In this document: positions 43,029 to 50,870 of the stretch, one piece after another
Layout of the letters: every line of letters begins with the position of its first letter
Position numbering within the stretch: the stretch's first letter is position 1
Origin: JAVBRD01 sp031548365
GTDB lineage: Bacteria; Bacillota; Clostridia; Christensenellales; UBA1750
DNA length: 64,000 bases
Reading direction: 5' to 3'
Assembly: GCA_031548365.1 (NCBI GenBank)
Contig: JAVBRD010000002.1
Coordinates: forward strand, 122,764-186,763
Position numbers and translations under genes: made by a program
The notes under the pieces: model-generated
What the model saw: only the letters and a program-made list of their open reading frames with translations
Told to the model about the DNA's origin: nothing
Databases searched by the model: none

Positions 43029-44108
43029 TTACACTCTGTGCGTCGGCTTGGGGAATCCTGGCGCAAATGCGTCGCCCACGCGCGGGCTGCAGCTCACCGC
43101 AAAGCGTGCGCAGGTTTCGGTCAGCGCTGATTCAAAACTGTCTTCGAGCGCGGCGGGTTGGGCGAAAGCGCGCGCGTTGACGACGAGACGGAAGGACGAG
43201 GCCTTAAGCGAGTCGTCATCCGTGAGCTCGGGCGGGCGGTCTAACGTGACGGCGTTCGCCTTGATGAATCCTCCGCCCGAAACTGCGTACGCTTTGATAT
43301 GAGCGATCTCGGCGGACAGGCGGGCTTGCATCTCCGCGAGCAACGCGGTCAGAAAGGGGCCGCAGGCAACGGGGGAAGCGGCCGCGACGTCGCATGAACG
43401 GTTGAGCCAGCCGAGATAGGCCTCGGCTTGGCCGTAGAGTTGATAGTTGATGGCGAGTGAAGGCTTTTCGACGAAATCCGCGCCAGCCACTCGCGGAAGC
43501 CATGCGTCGAGCCCCTCGCCTGTGCGCGCGCTCACGCGCATGACCTCCGCGCTCGGGAAGCGCTCGCGCAGAAAGGCGAAAAGCATGTCGGTCTGCTCGC
43601 GCGGGAGCGAATCGCACTTGTTCAAAAGGAGGATGTCGGCTTCCTCGAGTTGCTTTGCGAAAAGGTAGTTGATCTCATTAGGGAAAGGCGATTTCTCGTC
43701 GCGCATCAGCCGTTGAACACGCGTGGGATCAGCGATCACAGTGAAAGGGCTGACGCGAAAACGGGGCAAGTGCGCGCGTGTGATCGGCTTGAAGATGGTG
43801 GCGACAAGATCGGTGCAGCTCCCGACGGGCTCGGCGAGGATGATGTCGGCGTTGTCCGCGCCAAGCTCGTCCACGCGTTTGACAAACTCGTCGAAGTTGC
43901 AGCAAAAACAACCGCCCGTGACCTCAAGGACGTTGAGGTTTTGGGCGAGCAGCGTCCGCGTGTCCACCAGATCGACGCCCTGGTCGTTTGTGACAATGCC
44001 CACGCGAAGCCCTCTTTGGATGAGCGTCTTGGCGATCGCAAGTATGGCGGTCGTCTTTCCAGCGCCCAAAAAGCCGCCGATCACGCAGAGCCGGGTTTCA
44101 GATTTCAT
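43029..44108 (-). CDS. CobW/COG0523-type GTPase
   Basis: 359 aa. The Walker A GGFLGAGKTT (11-20) is followed near residue 66 by GGCFCC, the Cys-x-Cys-Cys metal site of COG0523 metallochaperone GTPases, and ILAEPVGSCTD, LLNKCDSLP near 155 (NKxD-type guanine motif). The C-terminal half differs from classical CobW and has no His-rich tail. Such proteins insert or deliver Zn2+, Co2+ or other metals. ATG 44108 overlaps the thioredoxin-like gene by 11 bp, and the operon begins with a UroD-family protein, a fold used by cobalamin-dependent methyltransferases; metal or corrinoid handling for that enzyme is my inference. Confidence 0.85.
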   Translation of the reverse strand: MKSETRLCVIGGFLGAGKTTAILAIAKTLIQRGLRVGIVTNDQGVDLVDTRTLLAQNLNVLEVTGGCFCCNFDEFVKRVDELGADNADIILAEPVGSCTDLVATIFKPITRAHLPRFRVSPFTVIADPTRVQRLMRDEKSPFPNEINYLFAKQLEEADILLLNKCDSLPREQTDMLFAFLRERFPSAEVMRVSARTGEGLDAWLPRVAGADFVEKPSLAINYQLYGQAEAYLGWLNRSCDVAAASPVACGPFLTALLAEMQARLSAEIAHIKAYAVSGGGFIKANAVTLDRPPELTDDDSLKASSFRLVVNARAFAQPAALEDSFESALTETCARFAVSCSPRVGDAFAPGFPKPTHRV

Positions 44109-44382
44109 GGTTGTCCTCGCTTTGTATACGCGCGTGGAGCGCGCGCCTGTCGGGTATGGAACCGGCGGTCAGCTGTTCGCCGCACAGCAGCACCAGCGGA
44201 AATGACTCAACTTCAATGCCGGGAACGGTCTTGGCTTCGCGCGCGTCCGCGAGCGTGATCTCGGCGTAGTGAACAAAAGGAAGCTCGCGCGCGAGTCGCT
44301 GACAGACGGAGCGCGCGAGCTGCGTGATGATTACACACGCGTTGCAGGGGTGCGCGAGCGTGACTAGCGTAAGCTCGGGCAT
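44098..44382 (-). CDS. Small thioredoxin-like protein with CxxC
   Basis: 94 aa. A CNAC motif (Cys13, Cys16) follows the first strand (LTLVTLAHPCNACVI), and a cis-Pro-like SFPLVLLCG lies near residue 62-70, together a minimal thioredoxin/glutaredoxin fold. There is no signal peptide, so it is cytoplasmic. It starts 2 bp after the UroD-thioredoxin gene, which itself ends in a thioredoxin-like domain, and overlaps the CobW gene. I infer thiol or metal transfer within this operon. Family is called from motifs alone; function unknown. Confidence 0.7.
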   Translation of the reverse strand: MPELTLVTLAHPCNACVIITQLARSVCQRLARELPFVHYAEITLADAREAKTVPGIEVESFPLVLLCGEQLTAGSIPDRRALHARIQSEDNHEI

Positions 44383-44384
44383 GC

Positions 44385-45740
44385 TCAGCCGCGCTTTTTC
44401 GCGATCTTTTCCTCGACCTTCATCCGCAGCTCCTGCGGCGAGGGGATGAGGCTGACGTATTCGATCACGCCGTCGATGATGATGGTGGGGATGTACGACG
44501 CGCCCATCTTGAGCATGAACACGACTTCTTTCTTTTCTTTGACTTTGTGCTCGATGACGCGAACTGCGTCCCCGAGCGGCTCAACCGCGGTGTAGATGGC
44601 CTCCATTGTGTACTGGCAGGGCGCGCAGGACTCGCTGTCCAGCGTGATGATGTCCAGAATGACCTGGTTTTCACTTGCGTAATCAGGGATCGTGACCTCG
44701 ATGCCATCCAGACCGCCCGCGTGACCGATGAACGACGCGTCCTCGCCAAAGACGACCGCGGCCACTGCCTGCACGTTTTCAACTGGCGTTGAGAAGGGCA
44801 TGTCGCATCCGGGAGAGAGGATGTAGCCGGTGTTCCCACCCTTCGCGATGCAGTTGCGCGCCTCCTCAATATTGTCCATGGGTGTTCCAAACAGCATGCA
44901 CACGGTCAGGCGCATGTTGCCGCCCACCGACACTCCGTACTTTGAAGCGACTTCCTTGACGTACTCAAGCGGGATGTTTTCGTCAAAGCTGATGTTGTCG
45001 CACCCGCACTGCGCCATCTTTTCGATGTTGCGCTTTGCGTTCCCGCACACAAAGAACGAGCCGAGTTTGCCCGCGTCGTGGATGGCCTTGAAAATCGCCT
45101 GGGACGCTGGTGTGCAGAATTCCTCAAAGTCGCGCGGGGAGATTTGGGACACCATGGGATCAACGATGGCGACAATGTCGCAGCCAGCCTCGATGTACAT
45201 GCGCGATGTCGCCACGCATACGTCTTCGCACAGCTTCATCAGTTGCTTGACCTGGTCGGGGTCATCGGCCATGTCGTAGAAAATGTCCGCGCCACGCAAA
45301 TGGAGCGCGAGCGTGAAAGGGCCGGTGACGAGGCCGTACATCGCGATGGTTGGACCAAGGTCGGCGCACAGGCGGCGCATGGCGTCAAGCACGATGGGAT
45401 AGCGGCCGTCTTTTTCCGTGGGTATCTTAAGATCCGTGAGCGTCTTGCCCATTTCAAGCGGGTGGGTGACCACGGCGGGCGGATTGCCCGGCTTGTAGTC
45501 GACGCCGCAGCCCATGGCCTCGGCCTCCACTTGCAAATCAAACAGCACGGGCAGACCGTCCGGGCGGTAGAGATCAAACGCCTTTTTCGCGCCCTTGACG
45601 ATCAGGTCGGCGTTATTGAAGTAGTCTTTTGCGGAAACGCCCAGCAGGAATGCCGAGTGGCAGCCGACGAAAGGCACCCAAGGCGTGCGCTCGGTTGTTT
45701 TGTTCATCATGGCGTCGAGGACCAGCTGCTTGGGCAACAT
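44385..45740 (-). CDS. Uroporphyrinogen decarboxylase-family (methyltransferase-like) protein fused to thioredoxin domain
   Basis: 451 aa. Residues 1-345 are a UroD/MtaA-like TIM barrel (YGLVTGPFTLALHLRG, VDPMVSQISPRDFEEF, DNISFDENIPLEYVKE, SPGCDMPFSTPVENVQAV). Cobalamin-dependent members bind zinc with His-x-Cys and a later Cys; here the Cys pair is kept (Cys232 in FFVCGN, Cys312 in SPGC) but the His is Phe230. Residues 355-451 form a complete thioredoxin-like domain: CAPC (Cys372, Cys375) and cis-Pro418 in SYIPTII. No corrinoid protein gene is nearby. ATG 45740 follows GGGGGGAA. It heads an operon of four genes. Methyl transfer or another C1 reaction is inferred; substrate unknown. Confidence 0.78.
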   Translation of the reverse strand: MLPKQLVLDAMMNKTTERTPWVPFVGCHSAFLLGVSAKDYFNNADLIVKGAKKAFDLYRPDGLPVLFDLQVEAEAMGCGVDYKPGNPPAVVTHPLEMGKTLTDLKIPTEKDGRYPIVLDAMRRLCADLGPTIAMYGLVTGPFTLALHLRGADIFYDMADDPDQVKQLMKLCEDVCVATSRMYIEAGCDIVAIVDPMVSQISPRDFEEFCTPASQAIFKAIHDAGKLGSFFVCGNAKRNIEKMAQCGCDNISFDENIPLEYVKEVASKYGVSVGGNMRLTVCMLFGTPMDNIEEARNCIAKGGNTGYILSPGCDMPFSTPVENVQAVAAVVFGEDASFIGHAGGLDGIEVTIPDYASENQVILDIITLDSESCAPCQYTMEAIYTAVEPLGDAVRVIEHKVKEKKEVVFMLKMGASYIPTIIIDGVIEYVSLIPSPQELRMKVEEKIAKKRG

Positions 45741-45769
45741 GAAAATTCCCCCCGGATTATGATAAGCTC

Positions 45770-45796
45770 AGTGTATCACAAATTTTTCGTACGCAA
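45770..45796 (-). promoter_or_regulatory. Possible promoter and CGTACG operator-like site of the UroD operon
   Basis: On the minus strand an extended -10 TGATACACT (TACACT = 45770-45775) lies 29 bp before the ATG. TTGCGT (45791-45796) upstream leaves only a 15-bp spacer, so the -35 is uncertain. The sequence TTTTCGTACGCAA (45784-45796) overlaps it and resembles the perfect palindrome at 52747-52762. Confidence 0.35.
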
Positions 45797-45924
45797 CACA
45801 GACTCTCTTGCGAAAACATGGGACGATCCGGCGAGATTTGCATGGTTACGCCGCCTTCCCCGGCGCAAGGATTTGCTGTCGCCTCTGTCGAAGGATAGCG
45901 CCAGAACAGCAAGGGGGACTGCCC

Positions 45925-48408
45925 GTGAGCGACAAAACAGTGCACATGATCGGACAGGCGCATATCGACCCTGTTTGGCTCTGGCGATGGCCCGAAGGTT
46001 ATGCGGAGATTTGCGCGACATATCGCTCCGCGCTCGACCGCATGAATGAGGATCCGAACTTTATTTTTGTCAGCGCGTGCGCGTCGTACTACCGCTGGAT
46101 TGAGCGTAATCAGCCCGGAATGTTCGAGGAGATCCGCGCGCGCGTGCGTGAGGGGCGATGGGCGCTGGCGGGCGGCTGGTGGGTTCAGCCCGATTGTAAC
46201 GCGCCATCGGGCGAATCGTTTGTCAGGCACGCGCTCTATAGCCAACGATATTTACAGGACGTTTTCGGCCGCATCGCGGACGTTGGCTACAACGTCGATT
46301 CCTTTGGGCACTGCGGTTCGCTTCCGCAGATCCTCAAGGGGAGCGGTTTGAATGCGTATGTTTTCATGCGGCCCATGCCGCATGAAAACCCGGACATCCC
46401 CGCCAGCCTGTTTTTGTGGGAAGGCGTGGACGGCACGTGTATCCCGACCTACCGTCTTCCCGTATCCTACAACTGCGCCGGCGTTGACGCGCAGGGCGTG
46501 CCTCGTGTGTTCGAGCGCGTGGATGAGATTTATGCAATTGCGGAAAGGGAAAACGCGCCCCAAATGTGCTTCTACGGCGTGGGCAATCACGGTGGAGGGC
46601 CAACGAGAGAGCTGCTTTCACATATCTCCACGTTGAAGGGCGCGCGGCATTTTCCCGTCAAATACTCGTCACCCTCGCAGTTTTTCGCAGAAGCCGCCCA
46701 GATTACTGATCGTCTGCCCGTCCACACGGGCGACCTTCAGTTCCACGCCAAAGGCTGCTACTCAACGACTCACGAAATTAAGAAAGCCAACAGGCGTGCG
46801 GAAAATGCGCTGGGCGCGGCTGAAAAGCTGTCCTCGCTCGCGCACCTCCTCCTTGATCGGCCCTACGAAAACGGGGCGCTGCAGCACGCCTGGGAGCGCG
46901 TGCTTAACAACCAGTTCCATGATGTCATGGGTGGCTGCTGCGTGCGTGCAGCCGTGGACGACGCGGTACGATTTTACGGCGAGGCACAATCCATTGCGGA
47001 CGAGCAGACGGTGTCCGCAGCGCAGCGCCTTAGTTGGGCGATCGACACCTCCGCGCACGCGCCTGTCGTCCGCGAAAAAAACGCGACGTTCGGTGGCTGG
47101 GAGTTCGGCGACAACGGCTCGCCCGTCGTGGTGTTCAATTCGCTCGGATGGCCGGTTGTGCGCGAGGTGACGTGCAACTACCCCATCAAGGGTCTGACGG
47201 ACGAAGCGGGCGTACCCGTGCCGTATCAGGAAATTAAAGCGCCGTACATCCGCGGTGAAAACACCGTGCAAACGCTGTTCCGCGCGCAAATCCCCGCGCT
47301 TGGCTACCGCGTGTTCTGGGCGTATCAGGGCAAGGAAATGCCTGAAGCGCTCTCGCCCGCGCTCAGCGTTTGCGGCAACGTGCTGGAAAACGAGCACCTG
47401 CGCGTGGAAATCGACCCTGAGACGGGCGGCGTCACGAGCCTCTTGGACAAAGGCACCGGCGTGAAAACCGTTTGCGGATCGCGTGCGCTCGAGATCGACA
47501 TGGGCGATGCGGATACGTGGGCACACGGCGTCTCGTCTTTTCGGGATGAGGCGGGTGCGTTTGCGTGCACGTCAATCGAAGTGCTTGAGCAAGGACCGGT
47601 TCGCGCGGTCATCCGCACAAAGGCGGCGTTCGGCGAGAGTGAGATTGTGCAGGACTACCGATTGTCGGCGGGTGCGCCGCATGTTGATGTTGCCGTGCGG
47701 ATTTTCGCGCGGATGGCGCGCAAGATGGTCAAGCTCGCTTTCTCCACACCGCTTTCGGACACGAAGCTGATCTGCGAAGTCGCGTACGGCGCGATCGTGC
47801 GCGCGTCGGACGGCGCGGAACAGCACGGCCAGCAGTTTGTGGAGCTGCGCGGTGAGGCAGGCGGCAAGTCCTTGGGCCTCGCGGTCATCAACGACGCCAA
47901 GTACAGTTATGACGCGCTCGATGGTGAGCTGCGCTTGACCGCGCTCAACACGTCGTACTATGCCGATCACTTCGGCAAGCGCATCAAGGCGGACGACGCC
48001 AATATCCCCATGGATCAGGGGCTGACCGAGTTCAATTATCGTCTGATACCCAGAGCGGAGGATGGCTTGGCCGCGCTTGCGCGCGCGGGGCAGGAGTTCA
48101 ACGCGCCCGAGGTGCTGGTGCAGGAGACGTACCATGAGGGCCCGCTGCCTGAGCGTTTCGAAGGCATACGTGTGAGCGCGCCCAACGTGCTTCCGTGCGC
48201 GCTCAAACTCGCCGAAGATGGCGGGGGGTATGTGCTGCGTCTTTTGGAGGCTGACGGAAAGGCGTGTCGCACAGACATCGTCCTCCCGCCGCTCAAGAGA
48301 TCGTTTTCCGCAGACTTTGCGCGCATGGAAATCAAGAACTTTTATATCCCGCTTGACATCAACAAGCCGGTCGCTTCCTGCGACCTGATCGAAAGACCAC
48401 TCAAATAA
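45925..48408 (+). CDS. GH38-family alpha-mannosidase-like enzyme
   Basis: 827 aa. The GH38 N-terminal domain begins MIGQAHIDPVWLWRWPEG with zinc ligands His13 and Asp15. The nucleophile is Asp125 in YNVDSFGHC, and RWALAGGWWVQPDCNAPSGES carries a further active-site Asp90. The middle three-helix bundle has FHDVMGGCC, and the C-terminal beta domains follow. There is no signal peptide; it probably acts on imported glycans. GTG 45925 follows AAGGGGG and starts directly before the conserved domain; a longer frame to 45808 has no start signal. Followed after 24 bp by an unrecognised 721-aa protein. Bacterial GH38 members cleave various alpha-mannosides; linkage not determined. Confidence 0.9.
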   Translation: MSDKTVHMIGQAHIDPVWLWRWPEGYAEICATYRSALDRMNEDPNFIFVSACASYYRWIERNQPGMFEEIRARVREGRWALAGGWWVQPDCNAPSGESFVRHALYSQRYLQDVFGRIADVGYNVDSFGHCGSLPQILKGSGLNAYVFMRPMPHENPDIPASLFLWEGVDGTCIPTYRLPVSYNCAGVDAQGVPRVFERVDEIYAIAERENAPQMCFYGVGNHGGGPTRELLSHISTLKGARHFPVKYSSPSQFFAEAAQITDRLPVHTGDLQFHAKGCYSTTHEIKKANRRAENALGAAEKLSSLAHLLLDRPYENGALQHAWERVLNNQFHDVMGGCCVRAAVDDAVRFYGEAQSIADEQTVSAAQRLSWAIDTSAHAPVVREKNATFGGWEFGDNGSPVVVFNSLGWPVVREVTCNYPIKGLTDEAGVPVPYQEIKAPYIRGENTVQTLFRAQIPALGYRVFWAYQGKEMPEALSPALSVCGNVLENEHLRVEIDPETGGVTSLLDKGTGVKTVCGSRALEIDMGDADTWAHGVSSFRDEAGAFACTSIEVLEQGPVRAVIRTKAAFGESEIVQDYRLSAGAPHVDVAVRIFARMARKMVKLAFSTPLSDTKLICEVAYGAIVRASDGAEQHGQQFVELRGEAGGKSLGLAVINDAKYSYDALDGELRLTALNTSYYADHFGKRIKADDANIPMDQGLTEFNYRLIPRAEDGLAALARAGQEFNAPEVLVQETYHEGPLPERFEGIRVSAPNVLPCALKLAEDGGGYVLRLLEADGKACRTDIVLPPLKRSFSADFARMEIKNFYIPLDINKPVASCDLIERPLK

Positions 48409-48432
48409 TGATTTGAAAGGCGATGTGACAGG

Positions 48433-50598
48433 ATGCATCAGCGATACATGGGTGTGCTCACGCCATGGCTGCGCCACGCCAAGCAGCACATCTACACCAT
48501 TCCGGGAAAACCCGAGCTCGCGTGTTACGGCACGGGGTACAACACATGGGGCGTTCAAACAAATCAGAAGGCGTTCAGCGCGCTCGCGGTCATCGCGACC
48601 GATCCGAACGCGGATTTTGCGGACGCGGCGATGTCGCGCGATGAAGTGCTGAATGACGCGCTCCGGCTTTTGCGGTTCAGCATGCGATCCCACATCGAAG
48701 GCGACATGTCCTGCCTTGACGGCCATAAATGGGGTCACACATGGATCAGCGTGCTTGGCGTGGAGCGCATGATGCACGCGATGGAGGCCATTGACGCGCA
48801 TCTGTCCGATGCGGATCGCGCGCTTTTCCGCACCGTGCTACTCTCGGAGGCTGACTGGATACTGCGCGATTACCCGGTCGTCGCGGGCATTGAGGCCGAG
48901 AAAAACAAGCCTGAGAGCAACATCTGGAACGGCGCGGTGCTTCATCGCGCGTCCATGATGTACCCTGACGCGGCGAACGCGGCCGCGTACCGCGAGAAGG
49001 GCACGCGCTTTCTCTTAAACGGCCTGTCCCGTGAAGAGGACGCGTCCTCGGATGAGCTGTTTGACGGCCGCCCGCTCAGAGAGTGGCACGTCGGCCCTAA
49101 CCTCACGAAAACGTATGGCATGAACCACCATGGCTACCTCAATGTGGGCTACATGGTCATCAGTCTTTCAAACCTCGCCATGCTCCATTTTTCTTGCAAG
49201 GCGCGCGGGCTTGAGGCACCCAAAGCGCTTTACCACAACCTGAAAGGCATGTGGGAACTGGTGCGCGCGTGTACGTTTGACGACGGGCGTCTCCTGCGCA
49301 TCGGTGGGGATACCCGCGCGCGGTACTGCTACTGCCAGGATTTTGCCATTCCCGCCTGGCTGCTCGTTGAGGATGTGCTTGGCGAGGACTGCTCGGAACT
49401 GGAAGAAGGCTGGCTGGCGCAGATTGAACGCGAGATGGCCGTGAACAATGACGGATCGTACCTCTCTACGCGCTGCGCGTCGCTGGAAACGGACTCCCCG
49501 CTCTACTACACGCGCCTTGAATCTGATCGGGCCAACGCGTTTTCCATGGGCGCGTACTGGCGCAGAACCATGGGTATTGTCCCCAAAGCGCCGCTTCAAA
49601 AGCCGCTTGAGAAGTGGTCCTGCGACTTCCACGGCGCGTCATTCGTGCGCTCCGAGCGCCGCGCCGCATCCTTTGTCTGGCGTGCGGCGGAGCTGCCGAC
49701 GGGCCTTTGCGTTCCCGCCAACCGGAGCGATCTGGCCGAGTGGCGCGAGAACATGGCGGGACACATCGAGGGCAGCGGCAACAACACGTGCGACAAAATG
49801 TCGCAGAACTGCCAGCAGTCCTTTGATGGAGGATTCGTCACTTCGGGCGCGACGCGCGCTGTGAGCGAAGGCTTCATCGCCGAAGGACAGGCCCCGGACG
49901 CGCTCGCCGTACGCAAGCTCGCATTCGCAGCGCTGCCTGACGACCGCACCGTGGTGTGCGTGCAGGTTGCCGAGGCGGAGCACCGCACCTACCTCCGTTC
50001 AGTCAAAGGGCTGCTCTTGCACATTCCGAACGACCTGTGGAACGGCAGTGAACGCCGTTACCTGACCGCGTCCGGTGAGCGCACGATGCGCGGCCTGTTC
50101 GTGAACGAGCGCGTCCCCGTCGGAGACTGGATTTGTGCGGACGGCGTCTTGTCCGTCGCCGTACCCGCCGACACCGGCCTTGAACTGCTTCGGGGGAAAA
50201 CACGCCAGATCGACATCAAACGGCGGCCCACCAGCGGCCCTTCGCCGGAAGGCATGCTTTATTGCGACGAAATCCTCGCGGGCTCAAAGCACAATGCATT
50301 CTGGGCCGACCAAGGCGATGCTCTCGTCGACATGGGCTTTGCCGTCACTGTGGATGGCACTGTCGAAGCCGCGCGCCTCTCGGCATCCATGTCCTACACA
50401 TGCGAAGGCCGCACCCGCATGCTCGCGCTGACAGCGGCCGATGGGCGGGCCTACATGCTCGCGTTCAACACGGGAGACACTGCCGCCGCGATCACCGCAG
50501 TATCGAGCTTGACCGACGTTGCCACGGGCGAACGCATCGCAAAGGGCGGCTCGTTTGCCCTTGATTCACTCAAGGCAAAACTGTTCAACATGGCCTAA
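48433..50598 (+). CDS. Large protein of unknown function, lyase/glycosidase-like fold suspected
   Basis: 721 aa; I do not recognise the family. The N-terminal 350 residues are helix-rich with repeated aromatic patterns (WNGAVLHRASMMYPD, MNHHGYLNVGYMV, DGRLLRIGGDTRARYCYCQDF), which suggests an alpha/alpha toroid as in heparinase- or GH88-like enzymes. The second half is beta-rich (WSCDFHGASFVRS onwards), like the super-sandwich of toroid lyases. The double His, Tyr and Arg/Asp cluster could be an active site. No signal peptide. ATG 48433 is 24 bp after the GH38 gene with GAAAGG upstream, so co-transcription on the same glycan is likely. A strong terminator follows. Confidence 0.6.
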   Translation: MHQRYMGVLTPWLRHAKQHIYTIPGKPELACYGTGYNTWGVQTNQKAFSALAVIATDPNADFADAAMSRDEVLNDALRLLRFSMRSHIEGDMSCLDGHKWGHTWISVLGVERMMHAMEAIDAHLSDADRALFRTVLLSEADWILRDYPVVAGIEAEKNKPESNIWNGAVLHRASMMYPDAANAAAYREKGTRFLLNGLSREEDASSDELFDGRPLREWHVGPNLTKTYGMNHHGYLNVGYMVISLSNLAMLHFSCKARGLEAPKALYHNLKGMWELVRACTFDDGRLLRIGGDTRARYCYCQDFAIPAWLLVEDVLGEDCSELEEGWLAQIEREMAVNNDGSYLSTRCASLETDSPLYYTRLESDRANAFSMGAYWRRTMGIVPKAPLQKPLEKWSCDFHGASFVRSERRAASFVWRAAELPTGLCVPANRSDLAEWRENMAGHIEGSGNNTCDKMSQNCQQSFDGGFVTSGATRAVSEGFIAEGQAPDALAVRKLAFAALPDDRTVVCVQVAEAEHRTYLRSVKGLLLHIPNDLWNGSERRYLTASGERTMRGLFVNERVPVGDWICADGVLSVAVPADTGLELLRGKTRQIDIKRRPTSGPSPEGMLYCDEILAGSKHNAFWADQGDALVDMGFAVTVDGTVEAARLSASMSYTCEGRTRMLALTAADGRAYMLAFNTGDTAAAITAVSSLTDVATGERIAKGGSFALDSLKAKLFNMA

Positions 50599-50611
50599 GC
50601 GCGCACGGCAC

Positions 50612-50652
50612 AAAACCCTTGGGAGCATGTTAACTGTTCCCAAGGGTTTTTG
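50612..50652 (+). terminator. Intrinsic terminator after the GH38 operon
   Basis: AACCCTTGGGA (50614-50624) pairs with TCCCAAGGGTT (50638-50648) and continues AA/TT outward, ending in a T-run TTTTT. It begins 13 bp after the stop codon. Confidence 0.9.
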
Positions 50653-50845
50653 CTTTGTGGGGTATCGTCAACCGAACTGGGAGCGGGTCTGGTGAGCGAG
50701 GATTTGTGAGCGGGTCAAGGAGGGGAGCCGTTGCGGCCAGCCCCACGGACAGGAGCGCGACGCAGCTATGCACAAAAAAGTCGCTCGCGTGTGCTGGTAT
50801 TGGGGTTTGTTGATGATACACTGCTGCCAACTCAGGGAGGGTTCC

Positions 50846-50861
50846 CGGGAAATATTTCCCG
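50846..50861. repeat. Perfect 16-bp palindrome CGGGAAATATTTCCCG
   Basis: A 16-bp perfect palindrome 9 bp beyond the end of the minus-strand beta-helix gene. No T-run follows on either strand, so it is not an ordinary terminator; it may be a protein-binding site or chance. The rest of 50653-50845 shows no gene I can support. Confidence 0.5.
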
Positions 50862-50870
50862 TGACGATTC

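Noticed and set aside
44385..45740. Ordinary heme-pathway uroporphyrinogen decarboxylase (HemE)
   Set aside because: The sequence has MtaA-like VCGN and SPGC segments and a fused thioredoxin domain, no heme genes are nearby, and the HemE N-terminal Arg motif is not seen.
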